Below are positions 9,321 to 18,859 of a DNA stretch of 64,000 bases, piece by piece. The stretch spans positions 49,400-113,399 of the forward strand of contig JAMNYO010000069.1 of NCBI GenBank assembly GCA_023622765.1, given 5' to 3'. Position 1 is the stretch's first letter, and every line of letters starts with the position of its first letter. The translations under genes and the position numbers were made by a program. Source of the stretch: Bacteroidota bacterium (lineage in GTDB: Bacteria; Bacteroidota; Bacteroidia; Bacteroidales; Dysgonomonadaceae). The notes under the pieces are model-generated. The model was not told the origin of the DNA, did no database searches, and was given only the letters and a program-made list of their open reading frames with translations.

Positions 9321-9779
9321 TCATAGAGTTTCCAACAGGAAAGGGGTGATTTCCTTCTCTTTCTCTAGCTCCTGCTCCTTTGGCTCCTCTACCGAGACGA
9401 TGCTGTCCACGATAAACTTGGTGTATCCACGCCATGGGAGCGTGCCGAAATACTCCTTGTAATGCAACTGCAAGTGCTTGCCGCCTAGCAGCATTAACTC
9501 TTTCGCTAGCTCCTCGTCTACCACCGAAAAGTCAAACTGGTTGGACTGCAAACCCTCCGGCTTGTCGGCACGAAATCCCGATTGAATCAACTTTCCCTCG
9601 TAGGTCTTAAATATCACCCCCTTGTATACCAGATAGTTGAGCTCTCCCGATTTCACCCCCGTGCCAAACACGTAGTAGTAGCGAACGTAGACGAAAGCGG
9701 CCAGCAACAGCAAGAGAATGAAGAGGAACCAACGGAGTACCTTCTTGCTTTTTCTTTGTTTCGGTTTTATATCATCCAT
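9321..9779 (-). CDS. Single-pass membrane protein of unknown function
   Basis: About 152 residues starting at MDDIKPKQRKS (9779). A transmembrane helix lies at roughly residues 16-36 (WFLFILLLLLAAFVYV), followed by an extracytoplasmic domain ending in a Glu/Lys-rich tail (EEPKEQELEKEKE). The more upstream ATG at 9863 would add 28 basic residues and overlap the divergent promoter, so I prefer 9779; a TATCTTTA -7-like box at 9796-9803 on this strand supports a transcript start just before it. I do not recognise the family. The charged tail is encoded by a purine-rich tract resembling others in this window. Confidence 0.7.
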   Translation of the reverse strand: MDDIKPKQRKSKKVLRWFLFILLLLLAAFVYVRYYYVFGTGVKSGELNYLVYKGVIFKTYEGKLIQSGFRADKPEGLQSNQFDFSVVDEELAKELMLLGGKHLQLHYKEYFGTLPWRGYTKFIVDSIVSVEEPKEQELEKEKEITPFLLETL

Positions 9780-9869
9780 AGTGTGTGAATTGTGTTGTAA
9801 AGATACACTATTTTTCGACTTTTTAGGGAATAGGCGGGCGAAAAAGCGTGTAAAGTCGCCCATTTAAGC

Positions 9870-9877
9870 TATATTTG
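9870..9877 (+). promoter_or_regulatory. Candidate -7 promoter box for the C1 peptidase gene
   Basis: TATATTTG fits the Bacteroidetes -7 consensus TAnnTTTG 21 bp before the peptidase start at 9899. The intergenic region is shared with the divergent membrane-protein gene. No clear -33 element was found. Confidence 0.5.
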
Positions 9878-9898
9878 TCATCAAATAAAATCGATAAT

Positions 9899-11068
9899 AT
9901 GAAGAGATATATTGTACTGTTCGCGTGGGCCTTGGCAGTGTTCGTCCTAACCGCTCAAAACGGCTATCAGTTCAGCGTGATCAAGGAGAACCCGATTACG
10001 CCTGTGAAAAATCAATCCAGCAGTAGCACCTGCTGGAGCTTTTCCGGTGTCGGCCTGTTTGAATCTGAGCTTATCAGGATGGGGAAAGGTGAGTTTGACC
10101 TCTCGGAGATGTATATCGTGCGGCGGAATTACGAAGATAAAGCCGTCAAGTATGCCCGTCTTCATGGTCACCTGAATTTTGCCGCTGGCGGCTCTTTTGC
10201 AGACGTGGTGGAAACCTTGAACGATTTTGGTATTCTACCGGAGGAGGCGTACCGGGGGTTGAATTACGGTTCTGAAACGCATAACCACGGCGAGTTGGAT
10301 AAAGTGCTTAAGGGGTACATGGATGGCATCATCGGTGCCCGGAATGTTACCCCCGTTTGGTTCGAGGGGTTCTCCGCCATTCTGGACGCCTACCTGGGGG
10401 AGGTGCCCGAAACGTTTGTTTACGAGGGTAAAGAGTACGATGCCCACTCGTTTCGGGATTGGCTGGGGTTGAAGCAAGAGGATTACATCTCGCTCACCTC
10501 CTACACGCACCACCCGTTCTATACCGCTTTTCCCGTAGAGGTGCCGGATAATTGGCGCTGGGCACTCTCCTACAACTTACCTATCGATGAGCTGATGGAG
10601 GTGATGGAGCATGCCATCAAGGAGGGGTACACCATCGCGTGGGCTTCCGACGTGAGCGAGGCTGGGTTTTCGCGTTCCGGTATCGCGATCGTGCCCGACG
10701 AAAATGCACCCGAGAATGCCGGCTCCGATCAGGTGAGGTGGCTGGGACAATCCGCACGTGAGAGGGATGCCGACCTGAGAGCGCGGGTTGGGGTTGAGCT
10801 ACTGGCCGAAAAGAACATCACGCAAGAGATGCGACAGGTAGCCTATGATCGGTACGAAACGACCGATGACCATGGCATGCAGATTTACGGCATCGCGCAA
10901 GACCAAAAAGGGAATCCCTTCTTCATGGTGAAGAACTCCTGGGGTGAAACCGGGCCCTATAAAGGGTTGTGGTACGCGTCGTTCCCCTTCGTGAAGTACA
11001 AGACCCTGAGCATCGTGCTCAATAAAAAGGCACTGCCCGTCTCCATCGCCAAGAAACTTGGATTATAA
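9899..11068 (+). CDS. Secreted C1-family cysteine peptidase (bleomycin hydrolase/aminopeptidase C type)
   Basis: A 389-residue papain-like peptidase. A signal peptide (MKRYIVLFAWALAVFVLTAQ) exports it. The oxyanion Gln39 in PVKNQ and catalytic Cys45 in STCWSF are at the start of the mature protein, and the late His (DDHGMQIYGI) and Asn (VKNSWGE) complete the C1B triad. Members trim peptides from the N-terminus; in Bacteroidetes the exported versions probably work in the periplasm. The start at 9899 directly begins the signal peptide and is preferred over an in-frame ATG at 9875. It fits a peptide-fermenting lifestyle, along with tyrosine phenol-lyase downstream. Confidence 0.92.
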   Translation: MKRYIVLFAWALAVFVLTAQNGYQFSVIKENPITPVKNQSSSSTCWSFSGVGLFESELIRMGKGEFDLSEMYIVRRNYEDKAVKYARLHGHLNFAAGGSFADVVETLNDFGILPEEAYRGLNYGSETHNHGELDKVLKGYMDGIIGARNVTPVWFEGFSAILDAYLGEVPETFVYEGKEYDAHSFRDWLGLKQEDYISLTSYTHHPFYTAFPVEVPDNWRWALSYNLPIDELMEVMEHAIKEGYTIAWASDVSEAGFSRSGIAIVPDENAPENAGSDQVRWLGQSARERDADLRARVGVELLAEKNITQEMRQVAYDRYETTDDHGMQIYGIAQDQKGNPFFMVKNSWGETGPYKGLWYASFPFVKYKTLSIVLNKKALPVSIAKKLGL

Positions 11069-11123
11069 GCCCTAGACCATAGCGTCGCAGAAGGCGTAAT
11101 AGTTTAAAGGAAATAGCTAAGTT

Positions 11124-12425
11124 ATGAAGATATCGGAACTGCACGCTATTTTTCTTCGCCATCCCGTGGTCACAATCGACTCGAGGATGTGCCCCAAGAA
11201 TTCTATCTTTTTCGCGCTAAAGGGCGAGCGGTTTAATGGCAACCTCTTCGCGGGCGAGGCGCTAAAGGCGGGTTGCGCGTACGCCGTGGTGGACGAGACC
11301 GTGGATGGGTTGGAGGATGAGCGAATCATTCGTGTGGATAACGTGCTGACTACCCTTCAAAACCTGGCTACCTACCACCGGGAAAAGCTGAAAATCCCCA
11401 TCATCGCCATTACTGGAACCAACGGCAAGACCACTACCAAGGAGTTGATTGCCATCGGCCTTTCGAGGGAGTTCAAGGTGGCCTATACCCAGGGGAACCT
11501 AAATAACCATATCGGGGTGCCGCTCACCCTGCTAGCGATGAATAGAACCCATGAGATAGGGGTAGTCGAGATGGGCGCGAACCACCTGGGAGAGATTCAG
11601 GAGTTATGCGAGATCGCCAAACCTAATTACGGGTTGATTACCAACGTGGGAAAGGCGCACCTGGAGGGATTTGGATCATTTGAAAACGTGATCCGTGGTA
11701 AGTGCGAATTGTACGGGTACATTCGCGAAAACGAGGGGAAGGTGTTCGTTAATAAGGACAACCCCTACCTGGTCGATCATTCGGAGGGGATGGATCGCAT
11801 CTTGTACGGGAGGAATGATCCGACGTTATTTGCCTCGGGTACCCTCGTGGATGCGACACCTTTCATGGAGTTCGATTGGAATTTTTTCGACCGCTCGTAC
11901 AGGGTAAGGACCCGACTCGTGGGCGAGTTTAACTTCGATAACGCGATTTCGGCCGTTGCGGTATGCAAGTTTTTCGGCATCAACGCCGATCGCATCAGTG
12001 CCGCGCTTGAGGAGTACGAGCCGGTGAACCATCGTTCCCAGTTTAAACGAACCAAGTGGAATGACCTGATCATCGATACGTACAACGCGAACCCTACCAG
12101 CATGAAGGCATCGCTGGAGTTCTTCGCTACCATTCCTACCTCCCTACCTAAGATGGTGGTAATTGGCGAGATGAAGGAGTTGGGGGAGACGGCCATGGAG
12201 GAGCACCAACGGTTGCTCGACTTCCTCGCGGAACAACCGATGGGCAAAGTGATTTTAGTGGGAGAACTGTTTAGGAAATTTTCTTCTATCAAGCCCTACT
12301 ACGAGCTGTATGATAGGGTGGAAGAGCTAATCGAAAGGCTTCTGAAAGAGCCGATAACCCGTCACTACATCTTGTTAAAGGGATCCCACTCGGTGAGCCT
12401 AGAGAAGGCGATCGACTACTTGTAA
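11124..12425 (+). CDS. murF: UDP-N-acetylmuramoyl-tripeptide--D-alanyl-D-alanine ligase
   Basis: Adds D-Ala-D-Ala to the UDP-MurNAc-tripeptide in the cytoplasm, the last soluble step of peptidoglycan precursor synthesis. The 433-residue length is normal. The ATP-binding loop is ITGTNGKTTTKE near residue 93; VEMGANHLGE and the NHRSQF segment are Mur-ligase marks in the central domain, and DTYNANPTSM in the C-terminal domain is typical of MurF. It stands outside a dcw cluster, followed 36 bp later by trmD. Confidence 0.96.
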   Translation: MKISELHAIFLRHPVVTIDSRMCPKNSIFFALKGERFNGNLFAGEALKAGCAYAVVDETVDGLEDERIIRVDNVLTTLQNLATYHREKLKIPIIAITGTNGKTTTKELIAIGLSREFKVAYTQGNLNNHIGVPLTLLAMNRTHEIGVVEMGANHLGEIQELCEIAKPNYGLITNVGKAHLEGFGSFENVIRGKCELYGYIRENEGKVFVNKDNPYLVDHSEGMDRILYGRNDPTLFASGTLVDATPFMEFDWNFFDRSYRVRTRLVGEFNFDNAISAVAVCKFFGINADRISAALEEYEPVNHRSQFKRTKWNDLIIDTYNANPTSMKASLEFFATIPTSLPKMVVIGEMKELGETAMEEHQRLLDFLAEQPMGKVILVGELFRKFSSIKPYYELYDRVEELIERLLKEPITRHYILLKGSHSVSLEKAIDYL

Positions 12426-12461
12426 GTCGGTTATTACTGAATCGTTTGTGCAACTTGAAGT

Positions 12462-13142
12462 ATGCGTATAGATATTGTATCCGTTTTTCCCGAAATCATC
12501 GAAGGCGCCATTCAAAATTCCATTATGAAACGGGCGCAGGAGAAGGGACTGGTGGAGTTTCACCTGCATAACCTGCGGGATTATAGCCTTGACCGGCACA
12601 AGCGAGTGGATGATTATCCTTTTGGAGGTGAGGCAGGGATGGTGATGCAGGTAGAGCCAATTGATCGGGTTATCAGTCACCTGAAATCGCAACGGGTGTA
12701 TGATGAGGTGATCTTCACCTCGCCCGATGGCGAGCCGTTCACCCAAAGTGTGGCGAACGGACTTTCGCTCATGGAAAACCTGATAATCTTGTGTGGCCAT
12801 TACAAGGGGGTAGACTACCGGGTGCGGGAGCATCTCGTGACGAGGGAACTATCTATTGGCGATTTCGTCCTTACCGGTGGTGAGCTGGTGGCAGCCATGA
12901 TAGCCGATGCGGTCGTAAGGGTTATTCCCGGGGCTATCGGTGATGAGCAATCAGCCCTATCCGATTCGTTTCAGGATGGGCTGTTAGCACCGCCGGTATA
13001 TACCCGCCCGGCTGAGTACAAAGGGTGGAAGGTGCCCGAGGTGTTGTTGTCTGGACATGAACGAAAGATTGCCGAGTGGCGGCATGAGCAGTCGCTCGAG
13101 CGAACAAAAAGGCGTAGGCCCGACCTGTTACGAGATCATTGA
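12462..13142 (+). CDS. trmD: tRNA (guanine-N1-)-methyltransferase
   Basis: Methylates G37 of tRNAs with SAM, preventing +1 frameshifting. The 226-residue product starts [12 protein letters not shown] and carries the SPOUT trefoil-knot segments [12 protein letters not shown] and [16 protein letters not shown], plus [10 protein letters not shown], all diagnostic for TrmD. It is separated by 36 bp from murF and probably co-transcribed with it. Confidence 0.97.
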   Translation: MRIDIVSVFPEIIEGAIQNSIMKRAQEKGLVEFHLHNLRDYSLDRHKRVDDYPFGGEAGMVMQVEPIDRVISHLKSQRVYDEVIFTSPDGEPFTQSVANGLSLMENLIILCGHYKGVDYRVREHLVTRELSIGDFVLTGGELVAAMIADAVVRVIPGAIGDEQSALSDSFQDGLLAPPVYTRPAEYKGWKVPEVLLSGHERKIAEWRHEQSLERTKRRRPDLLRDH

Positions 13143-13154
13143 TGAAGGATATCG

Positions 13155-13182
13155 ACTTTCGCGATGAAAAACACGCGAAAGT
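13155..13182. other. Hairpin after trmD
   Basis: A perfect 9-bp inverted repeat, ACTTTCGCG (13155-13163) and CGCGAAAGT (13174-13182), sits 12 bp after the trmD stop. There is no T-run after it, so it is a weak candidate for a terminator. Its arm shares ACTTTCGC with the ends of the MITE-like element starting at 13248. Confidence 0.5.
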
Positions 13183-13247
13183 GAAGGCGGGTATTCACGG
13201 CAAGGGGTTAACACGAGTTAATTACGAGTGTATATATAAAAGACTTA

Positions 13248-13530
13248 ACTTTCGCATGTAACTGTTTTATCGCTTTCAGGCTCGACTGGCGCAAATTTCG
13301 TGACCCATCTGCCGCTTGATCGCTAAAAGAAAAGAATTCAGCTTCGCTGCACTTTTGCTCGCAACGGCATATATGAACATGTTCATCTCTGCTCGTCTTG
13401 CTTAACGCAAAAGTTGACTAACGCTTCAAACAGCTTTTCTTTCTTTACGCCATCTTCGCGGGATGTGTCCCCACGAAATTTGCAAGGTCTTCGCCCTGAA
13501 AGCTCATACAGTAAATAAACATGCGAAAGT
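13248..13530. mobile_element. MITE-like long imperfect palindrome
   Basis: The 283-bp element has perfect terminal inverted repeats of 12 bp (ACTTTCGCATGT, 13248-13259; ACATGCGAAAGT, 13519-13530). Further matching blocks are nested inside: GCTTTCAGG with CCTGAAAGC, and GCAAATTTCGTG with CACGAAATTTGC. Near the centre is a perfect palindrome, ATGAACATGTTCAT (13373-13386). ATAAAAG occurs on both sides (13236-13242 and 13534-13540), possibly a target duplication though the spacing is not symmetrical. No credible gene lies inside. It accounts for most of the trmD-rfbC gap and ends 20 bp before the rfbC start, so it may affect rfbC transcription. Confidence 0.7.
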
Positions 13531-13550
13531 CCAATAAAAGAGAGTTTCGT

Positions 13551-14087
13551 ATGCAAATTGAACGAACAGCAATAGAGGGGGTGGTCATCCTCAAGCCAAA
13601 GGTTTATCTTGACCAACGGGGTTACTTCTTCGAGTCCTTTTCAGAGCGGGAGTTTCGGGAGAGGGTGTGCGATACCGTTTTCGTTCAAGACAACGAAAGC
13701 ATGTCGACACGCGGTGTTTTAAGGGGCCTTCATTTTCAGAAAGACCCTTACGCCCAAGCCAAACTGGTAAGGGTTGTGCGGGGTGAAGTGCTGGATGTGG
13801 CCGTGGATATAAGAAGGGATTCCTCCACCTTTGGTGAGCATGTCGCGGTGAGGCTCTCGGATGAAAACAAATGGCAACTCTTTATACCGAGGGGGTTCGC
13901 TCACGGCTACATCGTCCTGAGTGATAAGGCGATTTTCCAATATAAATGTGACAATTATTACATGCCGGAATACGAGGGAGGGCTACTTTGGAATGATCCG
14001 GAATTAAATATCGACTGGTTGGTCGCGAGCCACGAGATAGTGCTCTCCGAGAAAGATAAACAGCAGCCTTCGCTTAAGGACATGTGA
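13551..14087 (+). CDS. rfbC: dTDP-4-dehydrorhamnose 3,5-epimerase
   Basis: Epimerises dTDP-4-keto-6-deoxyglucose at C3 and C5 for dTDP-L-rhamnose synthesis. The 178-residue cupin starts at MQIERTAIEG (13551). Marks are DQRGYFFESF near residue 20, the catalytic His in LRGLHFQ, VRRDSSTFGEH-like IRRDSSTFGE, and IPRGFAHGYIVLS. The ATG at 13521 lies in the right end of the adjoining MITE-like element and is rejected as start. The other rhamnose genes (rfbA, B, D) are not in the window. Confidence 0.95.
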   Translation: MQIERTAIEGVVILKPKVYLDQRGYFFESFSEREFRERVCDTVFVQDNESMSTRGVLRGLHFQKDPYAQAKLVRVVRGEVLDVAVDIRRDSSTFGEHVAVRLSDENKWQLFIPRGFAHGYIVLSDKAIFQYKCDNYYMPEYEGGLLWNDPELNIDWLVASHEIVLSEKDKQQPSLKDM

Positions 14088-14191
14088 AACTCACATGGTA
14101 GATGGCACACCAAGTGAACAGCCTTCCATGGCTGGACATGTGATTCAATGTGCGTATACAGATTTAATTAACATATCAGAGGATAATAAGT

Positions 14192-15250
14192 ATGAAGAGA
14201 GTAGCGTTAATCACCGGGGTCACGGGGCAGGATGGTTCTTATTTGGCGGAATTGTTGATTGAGAAAGGGTACGAGGTACACGGTACCTTGCGTCGCTCCT
14301 CCTCGTTCAACACTGGGAGAATCGAACACCTCTATTTTGAGGAGTGGGTACGCGATATGAAGCAGGAACGGGCCATCGAGCTGCACTACGCCGATTTGAC
14401 CGACTCCAGTTCGCTTATTCGCGTGATCCAGTCTATTCAACCCGATGAGATATATAATCTGGCTGCCCAGAGCCACGTGAAGGTGAGCTTTGATGTGCCG
14501 GAGTACACGGCCGAGGTTGACGCGGTGGGAACGCTAAGGCTACTCGAGGCGGTGCGCATCCTCGGTTTACACCATAAAACCCGGATATACCAGGCCTCTA
14601 CCTCCGAGCTGTACGGGAAGGTACATGAGGTGCCACAAAATGAGGATACTCCCTTTTATCCCCGCAGCCCGTACGGGGTGGCCAAGCTGTACGGCTTTTG
14701 GATCACCAAGAACTACCGGGAGGCGTACGGTATGTTCGCGGTGAACGGTATCCTCTTTAACCACGAGAGCGAGAGAAGGGGAGAGAACTTCGTTACCCGG
14801 AAAATCACGTTGGCCGCCGCCCGGATCGCGCAGGGCTTGCAGGATAAGCTCTACCTGGGTAACTTGAACGCGCAACGCGATTGGGGCTACGCTCCCGATT
14901 ACGTAGAGTGCATGTGGCGGATGCTGCAGCACGACGTTCCCGAGGACTTCGTGATCGCTACCGGCAAGATGCACAGCGTGCGCGAGTTTTGTGATCTCGC
15001 GTTTCAAGAGGCGGGCATCCCCCTCCGTTGGGAAGGCGAGGGCGTTGAGGAGAAAGGAATCAACGTGGAGACGGGACAGGTGGTGGTGGAGGTCGATCCC
15101 AAGTACTTCCGCCCGGCTGAGGTGGAGCAACTGTTAGGCGATCCCACCAAAGCACGTACCCTCTTGGGGTGGAACCCGTCAAAGACCCCTTTCCCCGAGC
15201 TGGTCAAGCGGATGGTGCGGCACGATATGGAATACGTGAAGCGGTTTTAA
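14192..15250 (+). CDS. gmd: GDP-mannose 4,6-dehydratase
   Basis: Converts GDP-D-mannose to GDP-4-keto-6-deoxymannose, the first step to GDP-L-fucose. The 352-residue short-chain dehydrogenase has the NADP motif [12 protein letters not shown], the catalytic Thr/Ser and Tyr-Lys in STSELYGK and YGVAKLYG, and the substrate loop [15 protein letters not shown] typical of GMD. Its partner fcl lies 1 kb downstream but on the opposite strand, with an AT-rich insert between them. Confidence 0.97.
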   Translation: MKRVALITGVTGQDGSYLAELLIEKGYEVHGTLRRSSSFNTGRIEHLYFEEWVRDMKQERAIELHYADLTDSSSLIRVIQSIQPDEIYNLAAQSHVKVSFDVPEYTAEVDAVGTLRLLEAVRILGLHHKTRIYQASTSELYGKVHEVPQNEDTPFYPRSPYGVAKLYGFWITKNYREAYGMFAVNGILFNHESERRGENFVTRKITLAAARIAQGLQDKLYLGNLNAQRDWGYAPDYVECMWRMLQHDVPEDFVIATGKMHSVREFCDLAFQEAGIPLRWEGEGVEEKGINVETGQVVVEVDPKYFRPAEVEQLLGDPTKARTLLGWNPSKTPFPELVKRMVRHDMEYVKRF

Positions 15251-15344
15251 TAGTTGGTTGCTCCTTGTAAATTCAAATTATGTCGAGAAACATATTTTCT
15301 CACCCTGTAAAAACCATCGAGAAATAAATTTCCACAAGCTTATA

Positions 15345-15554
15345 ATGAATAAATATAGGCATTTTATCCTTGTGCTTTTGTTAATCTCTCTTTTAGTCGT
15401 AATGGTCTATAGCAGATTTTGTACTGAATCTGTTTCATGGCTAAATGACGGGATAAGCTATTTTTCCACCGTACCTTTTCTGTTCTTTTTAACCATGCTG
15501 TTAGCACGCCAACAGGTCAGCCATTTACAAACGAATAAAAAGATATTCCGTTGA
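15345..15554 (+). CDS. Small two-helix membrane protein
   Basis: A 69-residue protein starting MNKYRHFILV at 15345, with hydrophobic segments at about 5-24 and 37-53 and a short polar tail. I do not recognise the family. The start is preferred over an in-frame ATG at 15258 because it directly begins the hydrophobic N-terminus. Its stop overlaps the TTG start of the following CPBP protease, implying coupled expression. Base composition is clearly more AT-rich than in gmd and fcl on either side, suggesting transfer. Confidence 0.55.
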   Translation: MNKYRHFILVLLLISLLVVMVYSRFCTESVSWLNDGISYFSTVPFLFFLTMLLARQQVSHLQTNKKIFR

Positions 15555-16075
15555 AAATAAAAATTAAAATATTGCGAACGGTTGTTTTATTACAGAAAAA
15601 AAATCTTGTCGTTTCTGTACTATACCTTTTTTTATTTTTTCTCGGATTCTATCTTATTATATGGTCACCTCTTTATTATTGTTTTTTAGAAAAATTTGAC
15701 ATAGTGTATATGCCTACACCAAATGAAACAATAATGAAAGAATCTTTTTTCAAAAAATTCCTGTCTGTAGTAATTATTGGTCCTCTATTGGAAACATTAA
15801 TTTCTCAAAAATGGCTTTATCAGTTAATGTCCTCTATTGTTTGGTTTAGAAAAAATAAAATTTTAATCGTAATTATCGGAGGGGTAATATTTGGTTTGCT
15901 TCATAGCTATAGCTTATCTTATATAGTCTTCAATTTCTTTACAGGCACTTTGTTTATGCTGACTTATATCATTAGGATAGGCAATAAACCTTATTTTACT
16001 GTTGCTGTATTACACAGCTTGATCAATTTATTTGGAATTATTATAGACCCTATCGAAACAATGATATTTAAATAA
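15551..16075 (+). CDS. CPBP-family intramembrane protease-like protein
   Basis: A 174-residue multi-pass membrane protein (about five helices). It shows the three CPBP/Abi motifs in order: ETLISQ at about 80-85 where the family has EExxxR, FGLLHSY (FxxxH) near 113-119, and AVLHSLIN (HxxxN/B) near 152-159. The family includes CAAX-prenyl proteases and bacteriocin self-immunity proteins. The second Glu is replaced by Thr and the Arg by Gln, so activity may be altered. It starts at TTG (15551), overlapping the upstream small gene by 4 bp. High AT content sets both apart from their neighbours. Confidence 0.75.
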   Translation: MKIKIKILRTVVLLQKKNLVVSVLYLFLFFLGFYLIIWSPLYYCFLEKFDIVYMPTPNETIMKESFFKKFLSVVIIGPLLETLISQKWLYQLMSSIVWFRKNKILIVIIGGVIFGLLHSYSLSYIVFNFFTGTLFMLTYIIRIGNKPYFTVAVLHSLINLFGIIIDPIETMIFK

Positions 16076-16130
16076 TAGCATACTTCACGACAACTTATCT
16101 AATTAGGGACATTCAGTAGTCATTAAAATA

Positions 16131-16163
16131 AAGCCAACTAAATCACCCAGAGATAGTTGGCTT
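16131..16163. terminator. Bidirectional terminator between CPBP gene and fcl
   Basis: Perfect 10-bp stem AAGCCAACTA (16131-16140) with TAGTTGGCTT (16154-16163) and a 13-nt loop, between convergent genes. On the minus strand the stem runs into a T-rich stretch (TTTATTTTAAT), so it best serves fcl. Confidence 0.75.
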
Positions 16164-16260
16164 TATCGTGTCCTTGGATATTACCCCCGGGTTCGCGGTT
16201 TGAGGCTCAACTATAGGGCAGTGCGGCCACGACAGGGAGTAGGTGAAAAGGGTGCGAGGA

Positions 16261-17334
16261 CTACATCGAACCGGTATACCAATCGCATAGCCGCTTCACT
16301 CCCTCGTCCACGTCAATGGTGTGGCGCCACCCCAGTGAATTGAGCTTCGATACATCGGTCAGTTTCCTAGGTGTTCCGTCCGGTTTGCTCTTGTCGAACC
16401 GAATCTCCCCCTCGTAGCCGATGGTCTCTTGGATGATGGACGAGAGTTCCCGAATGGTGATCTCTTTCCCTGTCCCGATGTTGATGTGGCAGTTCTTTAC
16501 CTCGGTCATACCTTGCGTCAGGTCGCTGAAGTTCACGTGTTCCATGATAAAAACGCAGGCATCGGCCATCTCCTCGCTCCAGAGAAACTCCCGCCTTGGT
16601 GTTCCAGTTCCCCATAACACGACATGATCTTTATAGATGCCGTGCTTTTGCAGTACCCCCTCGATATCCCGTCGTAGGGCATCGCTCGTGACCCTCTCTA
16701 CCGGTCGCCGGTCAATATCTTTTCTAATTGTCCTCCAATCGTCTTTCAGCCAGGCGTTTGCCAGGTGAATTTTACGTATCATTGCCGGAAGGACATGGCC
16801 CTTTTCCAAGTCGAAATTGTCGTTGGGACCATATAGGTTGGTCGGCATGACCGCGATGTAGTTGGTGCCGTACTGGATGTTGAAGCTTTCGCACATCTTT
16901 AGCCCGGCAATCTTCGCGATGGCGTAAGGCTCGTTAGTGTACTCCAGGGGGCTGGTGAGGAGGGAGTCCTCTCGCATGGGTTGGGGCGCTTCACGCGGGT
17001 AGACGCACGTGCTGCCCAAAAAGAGCAGCTTTTTCACGTCGTGGCGATAACTTTCGCCAATCACGTTGTTTTGAATCTGCAGGTTCCGGTAGATGAAGTC
17101 GGCGCGGTAGGTATTGTTCGCCACGATACCCCCGACGTGAGCAGCCGCGAGGATCACGTATTCCGGTTGCTCCCTATCGAAAAAATGCTTCGTGGCCTGT
17201 GGATCCATCAGGTCTAGCTCTCGGCTCGACAAGCCAACTAGGTTGGTGTATCCCTTTGCCAGGAGGTTGTTCCAGATGGCGGAACCTACCAGTCCCCGGT
17301 GCCCGGCAACGTATATCTTGCTCTCTTTCTTCAT
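16261..17334 (-). CDS. fcl: GDP-L-fucose synthase
   Basis: Epimerises and reduces the Gmd product to GDP-L-fucose with NADPH. The 357-residue SDR protein has the dinucleotide motif [12 protein letters not shown], the SSTCVYP-like GSTCVYP segment and the catalytic YAIAK. It includes an extra segment at about 195-240 relative to E. coli Fcl, as in other Bacteroidetes forms. GDP-fucose here would feed surface glycan or protein glycosylation. It converges on gmd, unlike the usual gmd-fcl operon, and they are separated by the AT-rich gene pair. Confidence 0.95.
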   Translation of the reverse strand: MKKESKIYVAGHRGLVGSAIWNNLLAKGYTNLVGLSSRELDLMDPQATKHFFDREQPEYVILAAAHVGGIVANNTYRADFIYRNLQIQNNVIGESYRHDVKKLLFLGSTCVYPREAPQPMREDSLLTSPLEYTNEPYAIAKIAGLKMCESFNIQYGTNYIAVMPTNLYGPNDNFDLEKGHVLPAMIRKIHLANAWLKDDWRTIRKDIDRRPVERVTSDALRRDIEGVLQKHGIYKDHVVLWGTGTPRREFLWSEEMADACVFIMEHVNFSDLTQGMTEVKNCHINIGTGKEITIRELSSIIQETIGYEGEIRFDKSKPDGTPRKLTDVSKLNSLGWRHTIDVDEGVKRLCDWYTGSM

Positions 17335-17527
17335 AATGTTTCTCCTCCTATGGTTTCAAACGGAATCCACGTTAACACTGCATCCTTCGCATCTGTTCGG
17401 GGCGTGTTTCTCTACTAAAATCAAATGGGATCCCTCGCACAAAGCTACTCAAAATTACGGGATTTTCATACAGGATCGCCCCGCTTTATTTATTGCCCGA
17501 TAAAAGGCGAATCAACGGGAAAAACTG

Positions 17528-17535
17528 TATCTTTG
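17528..17535 (+). promoter_or_regulatory. Candidate -7 promoter box for glyA
   Basis: TATCTTTG fits TAnnTTTG and lies 43 bp before the glyA start at 17578. No good -33 partner is seen, so the call rests on the -7 box and position. Confidence 0.5.
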
Positions 17536-17577
17536 TACCCGTTATCAACCTCTGTTATCAATTTAAGAGACGAAACA

Positions 17578-18858
17578 ATGAAGCAAGATAAGCTAATTTT
17601 TGATATTATCGAGCGGGAACACGAGCGCCAGTTGAAAGGGTTCGAGTTGATCGCATCGGAGAACTTCGTGAGCGACCAAGTGAGGCGTGCCATGGGGTCG
17701 GTACTGACCAACAAGTACGCTGAAGGGTACCCGGGCAGGCGCTACTACGGCGGTTGCGAGGTGGTGGACGAGTCTGAGCAGTTGGCGATAGAACGGGTAA
17801 AAGAGCTCTATGGCGCCGAATGGGCCAACGTTCAGCCTCACTCGGGTGCACAGGCCAACGCGGCCGTCTTCTTGGCTTGCATGCAAGCGGGTGATACCTT
17901 TTTGGGACTCGACTTGTCGCACGGGGGACACCTAACGCACGGCTCACCGGTCAACTTTTCCGGTATCATGTATCGTCCCGTCGCATATGGCGTGCGGGAG
18001 GGCGACGAACGGGTGGATTACGACCAACTGGAAGCTTTGGCACGCTCCGAGCGGCCCAAGATGATTATCGGTGGCGCGTCGGCTTACAGCCGGGATTGGG
18101 ATTACGCGCGGATACGGCGGATCGCGGATGAGGTGGGAGCCATCTTTATGGTTGATATGGCGCATCCGGCCGGAATAATCGCTGCAGGGCACCTTGATAA
18201 TCCGGTTAAATACGCGCACGTGGTTACCTCCACGACCCACAAGACGCTGCGCGGTCCTCGTGGTGGGATCATCTTAATGGGGAAAGATTTTGAAAACCCG
18301 TGGGGTGTGAAAACGGCACGGGGCGAGACCAGGATGATGTCGGCCTTGCTCGACTCCGCGGTGTTCCCGGGTATGCAGGGGGGACCGCTACAGCACGTTA
18401 TCGCGGCTAAGGCAGTGGCTTTCCATGAGGCGCTTCAGCCAGATTACAAGCTGTATCAAACGCAAGTAAAGAAGAACGCGGCCGCCTTGGCCAGCGCGTT
18501 CATGGATAAGGGCTACAAGGTGGTATCTAATGGGACGGATAACCACATCGTGTTGGTGGACCTTCGCCGTAAGTTCCCGAACCTCACGGGGCGGATGGCT
18601 GAGGATTTGCTGGTGGCAGTTAATATAACCACTAACAAGAACATGGTGCCTTTTGACGACCGAAGTCCCTTCCAAACCTCCGGTCTTCGCTTTGGATCTG
18701 CCGCCATCACTACCCGGGGTGCCAAGGAGGAGTTGATGGGCGAGGTGGTAGAGATGATTGATTATGTGCTATCTAACCCGGAAGACGACAAGGTGGTTAG
18801 GAGCGTGAAAGAGCAGGTGAACCGGACGATGAAGGGTTACCCCCTCTTCGCTTGGTAG
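17578..18858 (+). CDS. glyA: Serine hydroxymethyltransferase
   Basis: PLP enzyme that interconverts serine and glycine with tetrahydrofolate, the main source of one-carbon units. The 426-residue product from [10 protein letters not shown] has [24 protein letters not shown], and the PLP-lysine site [13 protein letters not shown]. An upstream in-frame ATG at 17425 would add 51 residues across the promoter region and is rejected. It ends one base before the recG start codon. Confidence 0.97.
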   Translation: MKQDKLIFDIIEREHERQLKGFELIASENFVSDQVRRAMGSVLTNKYAEGYPGRRYYGGCEVVDESEQLAIERVKELYGAEWANVQPHSGAQANAAVFLACMQAGDTFLGLDLSHGGHLTHGSPVNFSGIMYRPVAYGVREGDERVDYDQLEALARSERPKMIIGGASAYSRDWDYARIRRIADEVGAIFMVDMAHPAGIIAAGHLDNPVKYAHVVTSTTHKTLRGPRGGIILMGKDFENPWGVKTARGETRMMSALLDSAVFPGMQGGPLQHVIAAKAVAFHEALQPDYKLYQTQVKKNAAALASAFMDKGYKVVSNGTDNHIVLVDLRRKFPNLTGRMAEDLLVAVNITTNKNMVPFDDRSPFQTSGLRFGSAAITTRGAKEELMGEVVEMIDYVLSNPEDDKVVRSVKEQVNRTMKGYPLFAW

Positions 18859-18859
18859 C

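Noticed and set aside
13383-13616. 77-codon minus-strand frame across the trmD-rfbC gap
   Set aside because: It runs through the MITE-like palindrome and into the start of rfbC in antisense; no family is recognisable.
17425-17577. N-terminal extension of glyA
   Set aside because: Crosses a promoter-like box and has no likeness to serine hydroxymethyltransferases.
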